From: Terribacillus saccharophilus | Lineage (GTDB): Bacteria > Bacillota > Bacilli > Bacillales > Amphibacillaceae | Length of the DNA: 64,000 nucleotides | Direction: 5' to 3' | Assembly (NCBI GenBank): GCA_900110015.1 | Contig: FOCD01000002.1 | Coordinates: 930,001 to 994,000, forward strand | Part shown: in pieces, positions 39,155-47,637 of the stretch | How the letters are laid out: each line of letters starts with the position of its first letter | Numbering within the stretch: the stretch's first letter is position 1 | The notes under the pieces: generated by a model | The model's database searches: none | What the model was told of the DNA's origin: nothing | What the model saw: only the letters and a program-made list of their open reading frames with translations | Made by a program: the position numbers and the translations under genes

Positions 39155-39775
39155 TTATTGATAACTAACAAATTCACTAATAGGTCTGCGATATCCTCTT
39201 GGTTTTCTGCTTGCTGTTTTTTCTTTGCCGATCGTAATCATCAGCACAGCTTCATATTGCGCTGGAACATCTAATACTTCCTTTACTTTGTCGGCATCGA
39301 ATCCGATCATCGGACATGTATCCCAGCCTTTTTCTTTAGCAGCCAGCATGAACAGCATGGCGGAAAGGGACGCGTTCCGAATTGCTTCATCCCGGTGAAA
39401 CTCTTGCCCCCGTTCTTCATAAAAAGAAACAGTGTCATTCACCATAAAATCGTATTCTTGTTTATTAATGATGCCTAACAGATTCAAGCCTTTATAGATA
39501 TCGGCAGCTTGCTGAAAGGCTTCTTTATCGCCTAAAACTAAGATCACAGCCGAGGAACTCTCGATCTTGTACTGGCCGTTTGCCGCATCTTTTAATTTTT
39601 GCTTTTTTTCAGGGTCTGACACGACCACGTAATTCGTATGCTGCAGATTGAATGCTGATGGACCAAGCTTCACTAAGTTGAAGATCTCATCAAGTTCTTT
39701 TTTCGTTATTGGGTTGTCTGGGAGAAAGTTGCTTGCTGATCTCCGCTCGTTCACTAACTCTGTAAATTGCGTCAT
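39155..39775 (-). CDS. mhqN: nitroreductase family NAD(P)H quinone/nitro reductase, MhqN-like
   Basis: 206 residues of the nitroreductase fold. FMN-binding parts are the start (ELVNERRSASNF, with the RRS pattern), GPSAFNLQHTNYVVV and the C-terminal GKEKTASRKPRGYRR. In Bacillus MhqN heads the mhqNOP operon under MhqR. Three MhqR boxes lie 20-140 bp upstream of this gene. It should reduce quinones or nitroaromatics. Confidence 0.88.
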   Translation of the reverse strand: MTQFTELVNERRSASNFLPDNPITKKELDEIFNLVKLGPSAFNLQHTNYVVVSDPEKKQKLKDAANGQYKIESSSAVILVLGDKEAFQQAADIYKGLNLLGIINKQEYDFMVNDTVSFYEERGQEFHRDEAIRNASLSAMLFMLAAKEKGWDTCPMIGFDADKVKEVLDVPAQYEAVLMITIGKEKTASRKPRGYRRPISEFVSYQ

Positions 39776-39795
39776 GTCTTCTTCATCTCCTCATT

Positions 39796-39916
39796 TACCT
39801 CGAATTCGAGATATATGGTCAAAAAAATATCATCCGCTTATTATCTCGAATTCGAGACATTAGGGTAAAAAAATATGAGCTCGCTCGAAGAATTTATTTA
39901 TCTCTAATTCGAGATA
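39796..39916. promoter_or_regulatory. Three MhqR boxes upstream of mhqN
   Basis: TACCTCGAATTCGAGATA (39796-39813), TATCTCGAATTCGAGACA (39842-39859) and TATCTCTAATTCGAGATA (39899-39916). The Bacillus MhqR operator is TATCTCGAATTCGAGATA; each copy differs by one or two bases. Centre spacings are 46 and 57 bp. The mhqR gene itself is not in the window. Confidence 0.9.
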
Positions 39917-39977
39917 ATTATATATCACTTTAAATTACCCTGTCAACAGGTTATTTCCAATATTTTTTTCCCATGCA

Positions 39978-40005
39978 AAAGACCGGTACTAATGCACCGG
40001 TCTTT
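39978..40005 (-). terminator. Terminator after cstA
   Basis: AAAGACCGGT pairs with ACCGGTCTTT eight bases after the cstA stop; the A-run on the left gives T on the minus strand. Confidence 0.85.
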
Positions 40006-40012
40006 CCCCACT

Positions 40013-41806
40013 TTATACTGATTCTCTTCTCAATGCTACATCCGGTCGATTCCAATTCTGCATCCAATTACGGATGGCTGTTATCATGATGACAAGTCCG
40101 AGGACAAGCATGATTATCGACAGGATACCGTTCAATAAATTATAACCTGCTGCATCTGCATTCAAGTACACATTCGTTACCATCCAGTAGCCTGCGTAGT
40201 TGACCGTCACGTAAAGATACGCTAGCGGGATTAAGCAGGTTAGCATATAGCGGCGTTTATCTGCTATTTTCAGAATGATAGTCGCTCCGATGATCAATCC
40301 GATAGACGCCATTAGCTGGTTGGATACGCCGAATAGTGCCCAGACAGAGCTGATATCTCCGGAAAACAGCAGATACCCCCATAGGAAGCAGGCGAGCGCA
40401 CTGGCGAAAATATTACCCGGAAGCCAGTCGACACGCTTCAGCGGCTTATAGAATACGCTGCCGAAATCCTGAATTAGATAACGTGCGACACGTGTACCGG
40501 AATCAATTGCCGTCAATATGAACAATGCCTCGAACATAATCACAAATTGGAAGAAGAAGGATGCCAAATTGTCGAACCATGAAATCGATGTGAAAATGAA
40601 TGTCATCCCGACGGCTAATGTAACTGCCCCGCCGGTCCTGCCTTCCAAATCAAGCCCGATAGACTGACTCAAACTAGCCAAATCTACTGTACTCATATTA
40701 AGCGTTTGGAAAACTGCAGGTGTAGAGTTGATCGCAAAATAGTCTCCTGGATGAAGAGCTGTTGCTGCAATCAAAGCCATGATTCCCACCACACACTCCA
40801 CAAGCATCGCACCGAAACCTACCGGCTTGATGTCACTCCAGCGATTGATCATTTTAGGCGTTGTACCAGAACCGACGAATGCGTGGAAACCAGAAATTGC
40901 TCCACAGGCAATCGTAATTGAGATGAACGGCCAGACCGGACCATTCATTACCGGCCCTCCCCCACCGACAAATTCAGTGAATGCCGGCATTTGAATTGCT
41001 GGGTTTACAATGAATACACCTAGAATTAAAGCCAGGAATACACCGATTTTCAAGAAACTGCTCAAATAATCTCGTGGTGCCAGTAGTAACCATACTGGCA
41101 ATGCTGCTGCAAAGAATGCGTAAATCGGTAAAAGAATAGATAATGTCTTTACATCTAATGTTAAAAAGTCCCCTAGTGGCGTACCGACAATAAGCGGTCC
41201 GACGAATACACCAGCCATGATCAATGCGAAGCCAACGATAGTAGCCAGTTTCAGATTGCCTGTTTTGCGATGATACAATCCCACTGCCATTGCAATCGGA
41301 ATCGTAATACCAACCGAGAATGTCCCCCACGGATTCTCTTCCAGTGCATGCAATACGACTAAGGATAAGCCTGCCATCGTAATGGTGATAATGAATAGCA
41401 TGGCAAGTCCAGTACAGAAACCAGCAACCGGACCTAGCTCCCTTTTCGCAATTTCCGCTACTGACTCTCCCTTTTGTCGCATGGATGCGAACAAGACGAC
41501 CATATCATGGACAGCTCCCCCGATAACTGCACCAATCAATAACCATAACAAACCTGGTAAGTAGCCGAACTGCGCCGCTAAAATCGGTCCAACTAGCGGA
41601 CCTGCTGCAGCAATTGCCGCGAAATGGTGTCCAAATGATACCCATTTGTTTGTCGGCACATAATCCTTACCATCCTCCAGCTCATGCGCTGGTGTTTTCT
41701 TTGAATCATCCAGCTTGAGCACCTTTACCGCCATAAATGTTCCATATAAGCGGTACACAATCATCAAAATACAAATCGACCCGATTACCATTGTAATCGC
41801 ATTCAT
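40013..41806 (-). CDS. cstA: CstA-family carbon starvation protein / pyruvate-peptide transporter
   Basis: 597 residues from ATG 41806 preceded by GGGGGCGGAAC. About 16 membrane segments; CstA signatures are YGTFMAVKVLKLDD, VPTNKWVSFGHHFAAIAAAGPLVGP and SGFHAFVGSGTTPKM. CstA proteins take up peptides or pyruvate during carbon limitation. A cre-like box lies at 41870, about 65 bp before the start, which fits catabolite control. Single gene. Confidence 0.9.
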   Translation of the reverse strand: MNAITMVIGSICILMIVYRLYGTFMAVKVLKLDDSKKTPAHELEDGKDYVPTNKWVSFGHHFAAIAAAGPLVGPILAAQFGYLPGLLWLLIGAVIGGAVHDMVVLFASMRQKGESVAEIAKRELGPVAGFCTGLAMLFIITITMAGLSLVVLHALEENPWGTFSVGITIPIAMAVGLYHRKTGNLKLATIVGFALIMAGVFVGPLIVGTPLGDFLTLDVKTLSILLPIYAFFAAALPVWLLLAPRDYLSSFLKIGVFLALILGVFIVNPAIQMPAFTEFVGGGGPVMNGPVWPFISITIACGAISGFHAFVGSGTTPKMINRWSDIKPVGFGAMLVECVVGIMALIAATALHPGDYFAINSTPAVFQTLNMSTVDLASLSQSIGLDLEGRTGGAVTLAVGMTFIFTSISWFDNLASFFFQFVIMFEALFILTAIDSGTRVARYLIQDFGSVFYKPLKRVDWLPGNIFASALACFLWGYLLFSGDISSVWALFGVSNQLMASIGLIIGATIILKIADKRRYMLTCLIPLAYLYVTVNYAGYWMVTNVYLNADAAGYNLLNGILSIIMLVLGLVIMITAIRNWMQNWNRPDVALRRESV

Positions 41807-41869
41807 ATTGTTCCGCCCCCTCAAAGCAGAAGTTATATACCACTCCACTATACGGGACAAATCTTTTAT

Positions 41870-41883
41870 TGATAGCGTTTACA
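41870..41883 (-). promoter_or_regulatory. cre site upstream of cstA
   Basis: TGATAGCGTTTACA differs from the cre consensus TGWAANCGNTNWCA at one position. The stretch from here to 42112 shows no gene; it has only a short plus-strand frame from 42014 that runs into antisense of the next gene. Confidence 0.65.
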
Positions 41884-42112
41884 ATATAAAAAGCTAAAAA
41901 CGAAGGATGAGTTGCAGGATTCGGCAGGTGAAATGCAAAAGGAAGCCTTCCTTATTGCTTCAAGAACCCTTCTGCCCAATTAAATCTGCTTACGCATAGC
42001 TATAACGCACCTAATGAAAGAATTCAGAATGGACAAGCACCCTTATAAAGTTTATACCTTTGATATGAGTCCTAAAAATAGAAATAGATTTCCAAAAACA
42101 CTTAAAATAATT

Positions 42113-42631
42113 CTAACTCCATTTCATATTCACTTTAATATTGTCGTTGGAATGCGATTCAATGCCAAGTCCTTCCCTGGCAAGATGAGCTATCTTGAGA
42201 ATTTGAGTAGTCCGATCTTCAGTAGATGATTGTAAATAGTTAATTACCTCATCACGTATGCGAATAATTGGTTGCAATGGAAGCCGTACCTTTTGAGTAA
42301 CATAGTGCACAAAAGCATCCAGATATTCCATGTGCTTTGCTTCAGAATGTGTCTTAGATAAGACGTGCACTACCTTCGATCGATAGGCAATTTGCATGAA
42401 ATTGATATTATCGACAGAATGGTGATTAGAGAGTATATCCTCAGAAAAGAAAAACTTACTTTTTACATGAAAAATCTGTTTTAACTCGTTTATCGTATTC
42501 ATTTTTGGTGTTGTGTAGTCATGCTCATATTGCCAGATAGCCTGTTCCGTAACTCCTAGTATGTCGGAGAGCTGCTTACGTGAATATCCATGCATGATAC
42601 GTATATTGGTAAGATTCTCACCAACGAACAT
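42113..42631 (-). CDS. XRE-family HTH protein, N-terminal half of a split XRE-ImmA gene
   Basis: 172 residues. Residues 5-60 are an XRE helix-turn-helix (NLTNIRIMHGYSRKQLSDILGVTEQAIWQYE, in part), followed by a helical linker (YLDAFVHYVTQKV, DRTTQILKIAHLAREGLGIES). In related bacteria this linker leads, in the same protein, to a C-terminal ImmA/IrrE zinc peptidase; here the reading ends shortly after SNDNI with seven unrelated residues. The missing peptidase half lies on the opposite strand at 43432. It may still act as a DNA-binding protein. Confidence 0.7.
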   Translation of the reverse strand: MFVGENLTNIRIMHGYSRKQLSDILGVTEQAIWQYEHDYTTPKMNTINELKQIFHVKSKFFFSEDILSNHHSVDNINFMQIAYRSKVVHVLSKTHSEAKHMEYLDAFVHYVTQKVRLPLQPIIRIRDEVINYLQSSTEDRTTQILKIAHLAREGLGIESHSNDNIKVNMKWS

Positions 42632-42661
42632 GCTGCTCCCTCCTTAATATTTCCAACAAAA

Positions 42662-43414
42662 TCAATTCTCCTCTTCTTCTAAATCCTCTAAGATGCCAAT
42701 GTCATATTGCTCTGCTGTTCGTTCCATTCCTTGTGAGCTAGGTGAGACAGCCTCACGGTCTTCCTCTGAAAGATCAGCGCCAGATATATAATCAGTTAAA
42801 TCTTCAATTAAATACGCTACATTAGTTGCAGGATTTGGCAAGTAATGCAAAATCTCTGATAGTTGATACGCATCATCCAACTGATAGGTAAGAATATGAA
42901 ATTCATTGAACTCTTTTTTAAATTGCAACAGTTCCTCAATTACTTCTGACTTTGTGACAAATAATGATAATTGTTCCTGTTGTTCTACCTTCGTATGCTT
43001 AGATAGATCTATAGTTGGAAATTCAAGTTCTGAATTAATCTTTGACAGTTCATGCAGATATGTACGGCGTTGAGAACCTTTACCTGCTTCAATTGGCAGT
43101 ACAGCCTGCGAAAATTTGTTTTCATCAAAGTATGCAGCATTCTTACTTAAGAAAAGAATCTTGCTTTCACCGTGGATAAATTGGATATAATCCCATGTAG
43201 GACCAGCCTTGGAAAGTCTGTAAGAGAATCCATGTTTCTTACATTCCTTAGCTAACTTGTCTTCAATAAAATTACCTTTTGTCCATGCAAAAGCAGTACT
43301 AATGATCATTTTTTCCTGTCGATCTTTCCTGTGTTCAATATATTCGCGGTAACCCTCTACAATAGCGTCTACAATCATTTGGCTGTGCTTTGACTTAAAC
43401 TTATATTGTTCCAT
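42662..43414 (-). CDS. Uncharacterised protein, possibly DUF5986 family
   Basis: 250 residues from ATG 43414 with GGAG eight bases upstream. Visible: basic N-terminal helix (YKFKSKHSQMIVDAIVEGYREYIEHRKDRQE, in part), an aromatic central region (GPTWDYIQFIHGESKILFLSKNAAYF) that may bind nucleic acid or small ligand, and a strongly acidic end (ILEDLEEEEN). I think it is the DUF5986 family, which occurs beside XRE-ImmA genes, but this is from memory. The gene is 30 bp upstream of the XRE half on the same strand and its natural promoter seems to have been cut off. Confidence 0.5.
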   Translation of the reverse strand: MEQYKFKSKHSQMIVDAIVEGYREYIEHRKDRQEKMIISTAFAWTKGNFIEDKLAKECKKHGFSYRLSKAGPTWDYIQFIHGESKILFLSKNAAYFDENKFSQAVLPIEAGKGSQRRTYLHELSKINSELEFPTIDLSKHTKVEQQEQLSLFVTKSEVIEELLQFKKEFNEFHILTYQLDDAYQLSEILHYLPNPATNVAYLIEDLTDYISGADLSEEDREAVSPSSQGMERTAEQYDIGILEDLEEEEN

Positions 43415-43431
43415 GTACACCACTCCGATTC

Positions 43432-44118
43432 AGCGGCATTTTTGCCTTCGAGAAAGCAATCGGAGAAGATGTTGATGCCTATAGTTTATGGACCAAGAAT
43501 GACTACGCCTATATTATGTTAGGCAATCAAAAACGGTCAGCTGTCAGGCGGAACTTTGATATTGCACATGAGCTGGGACATCTGCTACTTCACTATCGAC
43601 GTGATTTTGCTAATCTGGAGCGTAAAGAACATAAAGAATTAGAAGATGAGGCAAACCTTTTCGCAGGTGCTTTTTTACTGCCAGAAACCGCCTTTAAACG
43701 GGACATGGTAGGTATCGCCCGTCCAACTAATCCAGATGCATACTTGGACTTAAAACAGAAATGGATGACATCAATTCAAGTGTTAGCATATCGCGCTGCT
43801 AAACTCAATATGCTAACACCTAAAGAGCATAGAAATTTCTATGCCGCACTTCATAGGCGCGGGTACTTAAAAATTGAGCCTTTGGATGATGAACTACCTG
43901 TTCAAAGGCCACAGAAGATGCAAGCAATCTTAGACCTTGTTGCACGTAAAGATATTTTAGATATCCGTACTATGATTGAAGAAGACTGGAAAGCAGATAT
44001 AGAATTTTTCCATCATCTTACAGGGATAGAACCTGCATTTTTTAAAAAGTTTATGAAAAGTAAACGAGACTATAATATGGAACAAGTAACGGATATTAAC
44101 AGCTTGCGTGCGAAATAA
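43432..44118 (+). pseudogene. ImmA/IrrE-type metallopeptidase, C-terminal half of the split XRE-ImmA gene
   Basis: The frame is open from 43399, but family-like sequence begins at FSGIFAFEKAIGEDVDAYSLW (43429 onward). The zinc site HELGH is in NFDIAHELGHLLLHYRRDF, with the third ligand glutamate in DEANLFAGAFLLP. The rest (YLDLKQKWMTSIQVLAYRAA, FYAALHRRGYLKIEPLDD) follows the ImmA pattern. No helix-turn-helix precedes it; an internal ATG at 43516 would omit strands of the peptidase. It is read towards the right while its matching N-terminal half runs left at 42631-42113, so the gene is broken. Confidence 0.72.
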
Positions 44119-44380
44119 ATCATAGCTCGACATCCAATTTATTTATAAACAGACCATTGATATTAAGATAGGAAGGAATACTATTTATCGTCCTTACCTT
44201 AAGTGTGGTGATTATTGGAATTTTAATGGATATTCGCTGACTGCTTGTTTTCTTTTTTCTTGTTGCTATTATGACCAAGCTATGAAATCCCGAACATATT
44301 AGCTGTTCGGGATTTTTTTAGAACTCATGACCCTTCTCTGCTCATGGTATCAATCTTTTCAAATCTTCATAATCCTCTTC
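44119..44380. other. Intergenic stretch with terminator
   Basis: AAATCCCGAACA(tattagc)TGTTCGGGATTTTTTT (44284-44319) is a strong plus-strand terminator for the ImmA half. Before it, a short hydrophobic frame ending in MDIR has no start codon and is not called. Confidence 0.7.
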
Positions 44381-44590
44381 TCAAAAAGCTACCTTTAAAA
44401 TCAACCCTACAAAGAAACTTAGCACCCCAACCAACACAGAAATTCTTCCGATCTTAAACCGCATCAATCTATCTTCCTTCGTCTCGGTATGATAGTTCGC
44501 ACGCTGCTGCTGACCGCTAGTTAGAGCACCCATAAATATTCCACCATTTATAATTGCAATAACACCAATTATGAGTAATGCGTTCGCCAT
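44381..44590 (-). CDS. Small two-helix membrane protein (DUF5316-like)
   Basis: 69 residues from ATG 44590, six bases after AAGGAGG. Two membrane segments (ALLIIGVIAIINGGIFMGAL and ISVLVGVLSFFVGLILKVAF) flank a hydrophilic loop with HTETKEDRLMRFK. The loop pattern resembles DUF5316 proteins of Bacilli; no function is known. Single gene. Confidence 0.6.
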   Translation of the reverse strand: MANALLIIGVIAIINGGIFMGALTSGQQQRANYHTETKEDRLMRFKIGRISVLVGVLSFFVGLILKVAF

Positions 44591-44741
44591 ACTCATCCTC
44601 CTTCGGCTCTTATAATGTTTATACGTATATATATGGAAAAGGTTGCTATTTGAAAATCACTTTTATACAGAAGATGTATCTATCTTATAAGAAGGAAAAG
44701 AAACAGCAAAAAGCGTATAGATAAATGAAGGAGGAAAGAAC

Positions 44742-44822
44742 ATGATTACCTTACATATTGAACTCACTTCACCCCAAACTCAGCTCTGGATTACTGCCGT
44801 CCTGGATGGTATGTCCTTATGA
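44742..44822 (+). CDS. 26-codon leader ORF coupled to the VOC gene
   Basis: ATG 44742 follows a very strong site (GAAGGAGGAAAG) and encodes MITLHIELTSPQTQLWITAVL plus five residues, ending TGA 44820-44822, which overlaps the ATG of the next gene (ATGA). The downstream gene has no good site of its own, so its translation probably depends on ribosomes finishing this peptide. Whether the peptide itself does anything is unknown. Confidence 0.5.
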   Translation: MITLHIELTSPQTQLWITAVLDGMSL

Positions 44823-45202
44823 CAGAAGCATCCTTTACCCATTTACTGCAGATTTTCCCATGTCCGGATATACACAAAACTGCAGCTTATTATGAAAAAA
44901 TAGGATTCCGGTCTGTTTCTTATCTTAATAGTGCGGAGCCGCATATATGCCTGTATCGCGATACCATAGAGCTTATTCTGACGCAATCTTCACTGGCTAA
45001 AATTTTTCCGAACCGTGTACAGTATGGATACGGATATGATGCGTATTTCATTACAGAGAAGCAGGCAGCGATGCAGCAGGAATTTGTGGACAAAGGGATC
45101 ACCCTTGTCCGTCCTTTAATGGTGACTGACTATGGCAATAAGGAGTTTGTATTTGAAGATATAGATGGCAGATGGATAGCGGTCGGGAACAAAATTTCAT
45201 AA
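44819..45202 (+). CDS. VOC (glyoxalase/bleomycin-resistance) family protein
   Basis: 127 residues with the VOC fold: FPCPDIHKTAAYYEKIGFRSV, HICLYRDTIELILTQ and a final GNKEFVFEDIDGRWIAVG where Glu/Asp of the metal site would be. Single-module members are typically glyoxalase-like or fosfomycin/bleomycin-resistance type; the substrate is not clear. It overlaps the leader ORF and is followed by a terminator at 45202-45240 (AGAAAGACCGCT/AGCGGTCTTTCT). Confidence 0.78.
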   Translation: MTEASFTHLLQIFPCPDIHKTAAYYEKIGFRSVSYLNSAEPHICLYRDTIELILTQSSLAKIFPNRVQYGYGYDAYFITEKQAAMQQEFVDKGITLVRPLMVTDYGNKEFVFEDIDGRWIAVGNKIS

Positions 45203-45240
45203 GAAAGACCGCTCTCAAATAGAAAGCGGTCTTTCTCTTT
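45202..45240. terminator. Terminator between VOC gene and DUF454 gene
   Basis: AGAAAGACCGCT pairs with AGCGGTCTTTCT, then CTTTAT. It separates two convergent genes. Confidence 0.87.
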
Positions 45241-45251
45241 ATATATAAGGA

Positions 45252-45668
45252 TCATGCACGATTCTTAAGGCCGTCGCTTACTTCTTCCGGCTTTATCGTT
45301 TTAATTTTCTTTATGAAATAATAGTGCTTTATAAGACCAAGTACAATTAATACAATTTTTACTATCCATATATCAATATAAAATACCGAAAATAAAATGA
45401 AGGCATCTGCAATTATGTTGATTCGGATTTTTTCTTTAAGGGTCATGCCTTTTTTCTCTGTGATAGCCAACACATATTTTGTATAGAAAGTGGTGCTTTT
45501 AAACCAATCGTCTATTCGTTTGGAGCTTTTTGCGTAACAAAATGTAGCTACCATTAAGAACGGGCCTCCGGGCAGTACCGGCAGAACAATTCCTGCTATC
45601 CCAAAGCCTAAGAAAATGGTTCCAAGCAAGAAGAATAGGACGTTCTTCAGTTTTTTTATGATCATCAC
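45252..45668 (-). CDS. YbaN/DUF454 family membrane protein
   Basis: 138 residues. The DUF454 pattern is clear: FFLLGTIFLGFGIAGIVLPVLPGGPFLMVATFCYAKSS (in part) near the N-terminus, followed by RIDDWFKSTTFYTKYV and two C-terminal membrane helices. Function in the inner membrane is unknown. Start is ATG 45665 or the GTG just before it, after AAGG. Confidence 0.85.
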   Translation of the reverse strand: MMIIKKLKNVLFFLLGTIFLGFGIAGIVLPVLPGGPFLMVATFCYAKSSKRIDDWFKSTTFYTKYVLAITEKKGMTLKEKIRINIIADAFILFSVFYIDIWIVKIVLIVLGLIKHYYFIKKIKTIKPEEVSDGLKNRA

Positions 45669-45802
45669 CTTACTTTATAAATTCCTTTGATTACCTCGCA
45701 TTATATCAAATAAATAAGATGCAAAGTAAGCAGTTAAACCGCTAATGCTAGCATTATTAAAGCAACTGTAAGAAATCTGTCAATATAATGGAAAAGTATT
45801 GA

Positions 45803-45830
45803 AAAAAAAGCCCTCGTATTAGCGAGAGCT
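45803..45830 (-). terminator. Terminator after STAS gene
   Basis: On the minus strand GCTCTCGCTAATACGAGGGC is followed by TTTTTTTTC, ten bases after the STAS gene stop at 45841. Confidence 0.82.
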
Positions 45831-45840
45831 CTGCGTTGGT

Positions 45841-46335
45841 TTATTTTTCTATTTCCCTAATTTCCATGCCCTTTTGTTTTAACAGGCTTTTAAGACCGGA
45901 ACGGAATGTGGAATACGACTTGAATCCTTGGAATCCTGAATTCGATAGGACGAGTTTTTGTACCAATTTGGCTGAAAAGCCGACGAATATTGTTTCAACA
46001 CCCATCAGCTTCAGTGCCTCTGTCAGATTCTTTATATTGGCACTTAGCTCCCTGTAGCCTACTGTATCTATGTCCAAGTAGTTGATGCCGGTAAGATCAA
46101 TGATGACTGTATCTGCATCAGCATCGACAACGCTGCCTACGATCTTATCCTGAATATGTGTAAAACGCTCCACAGAAAATGTTCCAGTCAGCGGAACAAG
46201 TATTGTATTCGGTACAATGGATGGAATCATCGGTGCAGATAATTCCTTGATCATTCCCTCATATTCTGCAAGTTTCTTCTTCAGCTGTTCATTTTCCTGA
46301 TGCAATTCTTCTATGCTTGCTATGTTCCTCATCAC
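45841..46335 (-). CDS. STAS-domain protein, RsbR/RsbS-like
   Basis: 164 residues. A coiled-coil stretch (SIEELHQENEQLKKKLAEYEG) is followed by a STAS domain (about 45-155) with VIIDLTGINYLDIDTVGYREL, the helix that carries the phosphorylatable Ser/Thr in stressosome proteins (here Asp-Thr in DIDTVG). No N-terminal sensor domain is present, so it is like the non-haem RsbR paralogues reduced to the STAS part. It may join the stressosome that controls sigma-B. No partner genes are adjacent. Confidence 0.8.
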   Translation of the reverse strand: MMRNIASIEELHQENEQLKKKLAEYEGMIKELSAPMIPSIVPNTILVPLTGTFSVERFTHIQDKIVGSVVDADADTVIIDLTGINYLDIDTVGYRELSANIKNLTEALKLMGVETIFVGFSAKLVQKLVLSNSGFQGFKSYSTFRSGLKSLLKQKGMEIREIEK

Positions 46336-46519
46336 CTTATTGTGAATTTTCCCTCTCTATCTATAGCAGTATTATACACGCTCTTCCTGAGATATAGAAT
46401 ATACTTCCCATTTCTCATAGCGAGTAATCTACTTGTAATTTACATTTTATGCATCTTTATCTACAAATTTCGGCGTAAATGGTAAAATATAACGAAAGAC
46501 GACTATAAAGGGGACGCGT

Positions 46520-47584
46520 ATGGATAGGAGTTTGCTCGTAATAGATCAAGATTTGACTGCGGCTTTGGAAGATTGGTATTTGCATATCCGGCTTGGGAAG
46601 CGGCAGGAAGCATCGGATATATATCACGACTTATCAAATCGGATAGATGAACTGAAACAGGAAGATATGCTTTACATAGTTTATTTACTGCTCTCCTGCA
46701 GGTTTCATGTACTTGTATCAGATTTAAAGAAAAGTAAACATTATCACGAAGAAGCAGGCAAATATAAGCATGCTTTCGTGCCAGCATTACATTATTATTA
46801 TCATCTTGCAGAAGGAATGCGTCTTGGTGAAGAAATGCAATACATGTGTGCACTTGCTTCCTTTGAACAGGCAGAGGAATATCTTTCTTCTATTGATGAT
46901 GAAGTAGAGCATGGTGATTTCCACTTCCGCAAAGCGATGACATATTTCTACTTGGATATTTCATCTCTTTCTGTCTTCCATACGGAACATGCAGTGAAAG
47001 TATTCGAAAAATACCCCGCTTACCGCTATTTGCTTGCTCGCAGTCTTTTAATGAGAGGACTGAACTTTATCGACCAAAAGGAATTCACTCAAGCAGAGAA
47101 CGCTTTGAATGATGCCCTTTCACATACTGATTTTAAAAATGAAGGTGCCCTGACTGCACTGGTGCAACATAATATCGGTTACTTATATACCGCGCAACAA
47201 ATGCCGTTTGCCGCTATTCCATATTTAACAGCTGCTCGAAAGTACCGGACATACTCCGCTTATTTGAACACCTTATTCCTTCTGGCAGACTCTTATTGGA
47301 AAACTGGACAGCAAGATAAGGCAATAGATGTCTATCAGGAAGGATTCAGGCTGAGCATCGAGGAGAAAGATGACATATTCAAGTGGGAATTTGCCATGCT
47401 GCACAAGAAGTATGTCGATCGTGCAAATTTCGAAACGGTGTGGGCAGAGGGAATTGAATACTTCTTGGAACAAGGGGATAAGTTCAATGTACGAACTTAT
47501 GCCAGTGAACTGGCAGCGCACTTTACGGAAACCGGACAAGACGATTTGGCTATTTATTATTACAAGCTTTCTTTGCAATCCTAG
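46520..47584 (+). CDS. Rap family tetratricopeptide regulator, without a Phr gene
   Basis: 354 residues. Same layout as the Rap at 30468: N-terminal bundle (LEDWYLHIRLGKRQEASDIYHDL), then TPR repeats with YHLAEGMRLGEEMQYMCALASFEQA, FHFRKAMTYFYLDISSLSVFH and LLARSLLMRGLNFIDQKEF. The two Raps are paralogues. The sequence after its stop holds only 53 bp before the next gene and no signal-peptide frame, so the cognate peptide, if any, comes from elsewhere. ATG 46520 follows AAAGGGGA. Confidence 0.88.
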   Translation: MDRSLLVIDQDLTAALEDWYLHIRLGKRQEASDIYHDLSNRIDELKQEDMLYIVYLLLSCRFHVLVSDLKKSKHYHEEAGKYKHAFVPALHYYYHLAEGMRLGEEMQYMCALASFEQAEEYLSSIDDEVEHGDFHFRKAMTYFYLDISSLSVFHTEHAVKVFEKYPAYRYLLARSLLMRGLNFIDQKEFTQAENALNDALSHTDFKNEGALTALVQHNIGYLYTAQQMPFAAIPYLTAARKYRTYSAYLNTLFLLADSYWKTGQQDKAIDVYQEGFRLSIEEKDDIFKWEFAMLHKKYVDRANFETVWAEGIEYFLEQGDKFNVRTYASELAAHFTETGQDDLAIYYYKLSLQS

Positions 47585-47637
47585 TACACACAAAACACAA
47601 CAAGAAACGGCAGAAGTATCACTATAAGGAGGAACGT

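Noticed and set aside
42014..42229. Plus-strand ORF of 71 codons before and across the end of the XRE gene
   Set aside because: No ribosome site, and its second half is antisense to the XRE coding region; it probably spans the left inversion junction by chance.
42113..43432. Site-specific phase-variable invertible element
   Set aside because: No inverted repeats were seen at the two junctions and no invertase gene is nearby; a one-time rearrangement is more likely.
44160..44240. Short hydrophobic frame ending MDIR before the 44284 terminator
   Set aside because: No ATG, GTG or TTG start in frame after the preceding stop that has a ribosome site.
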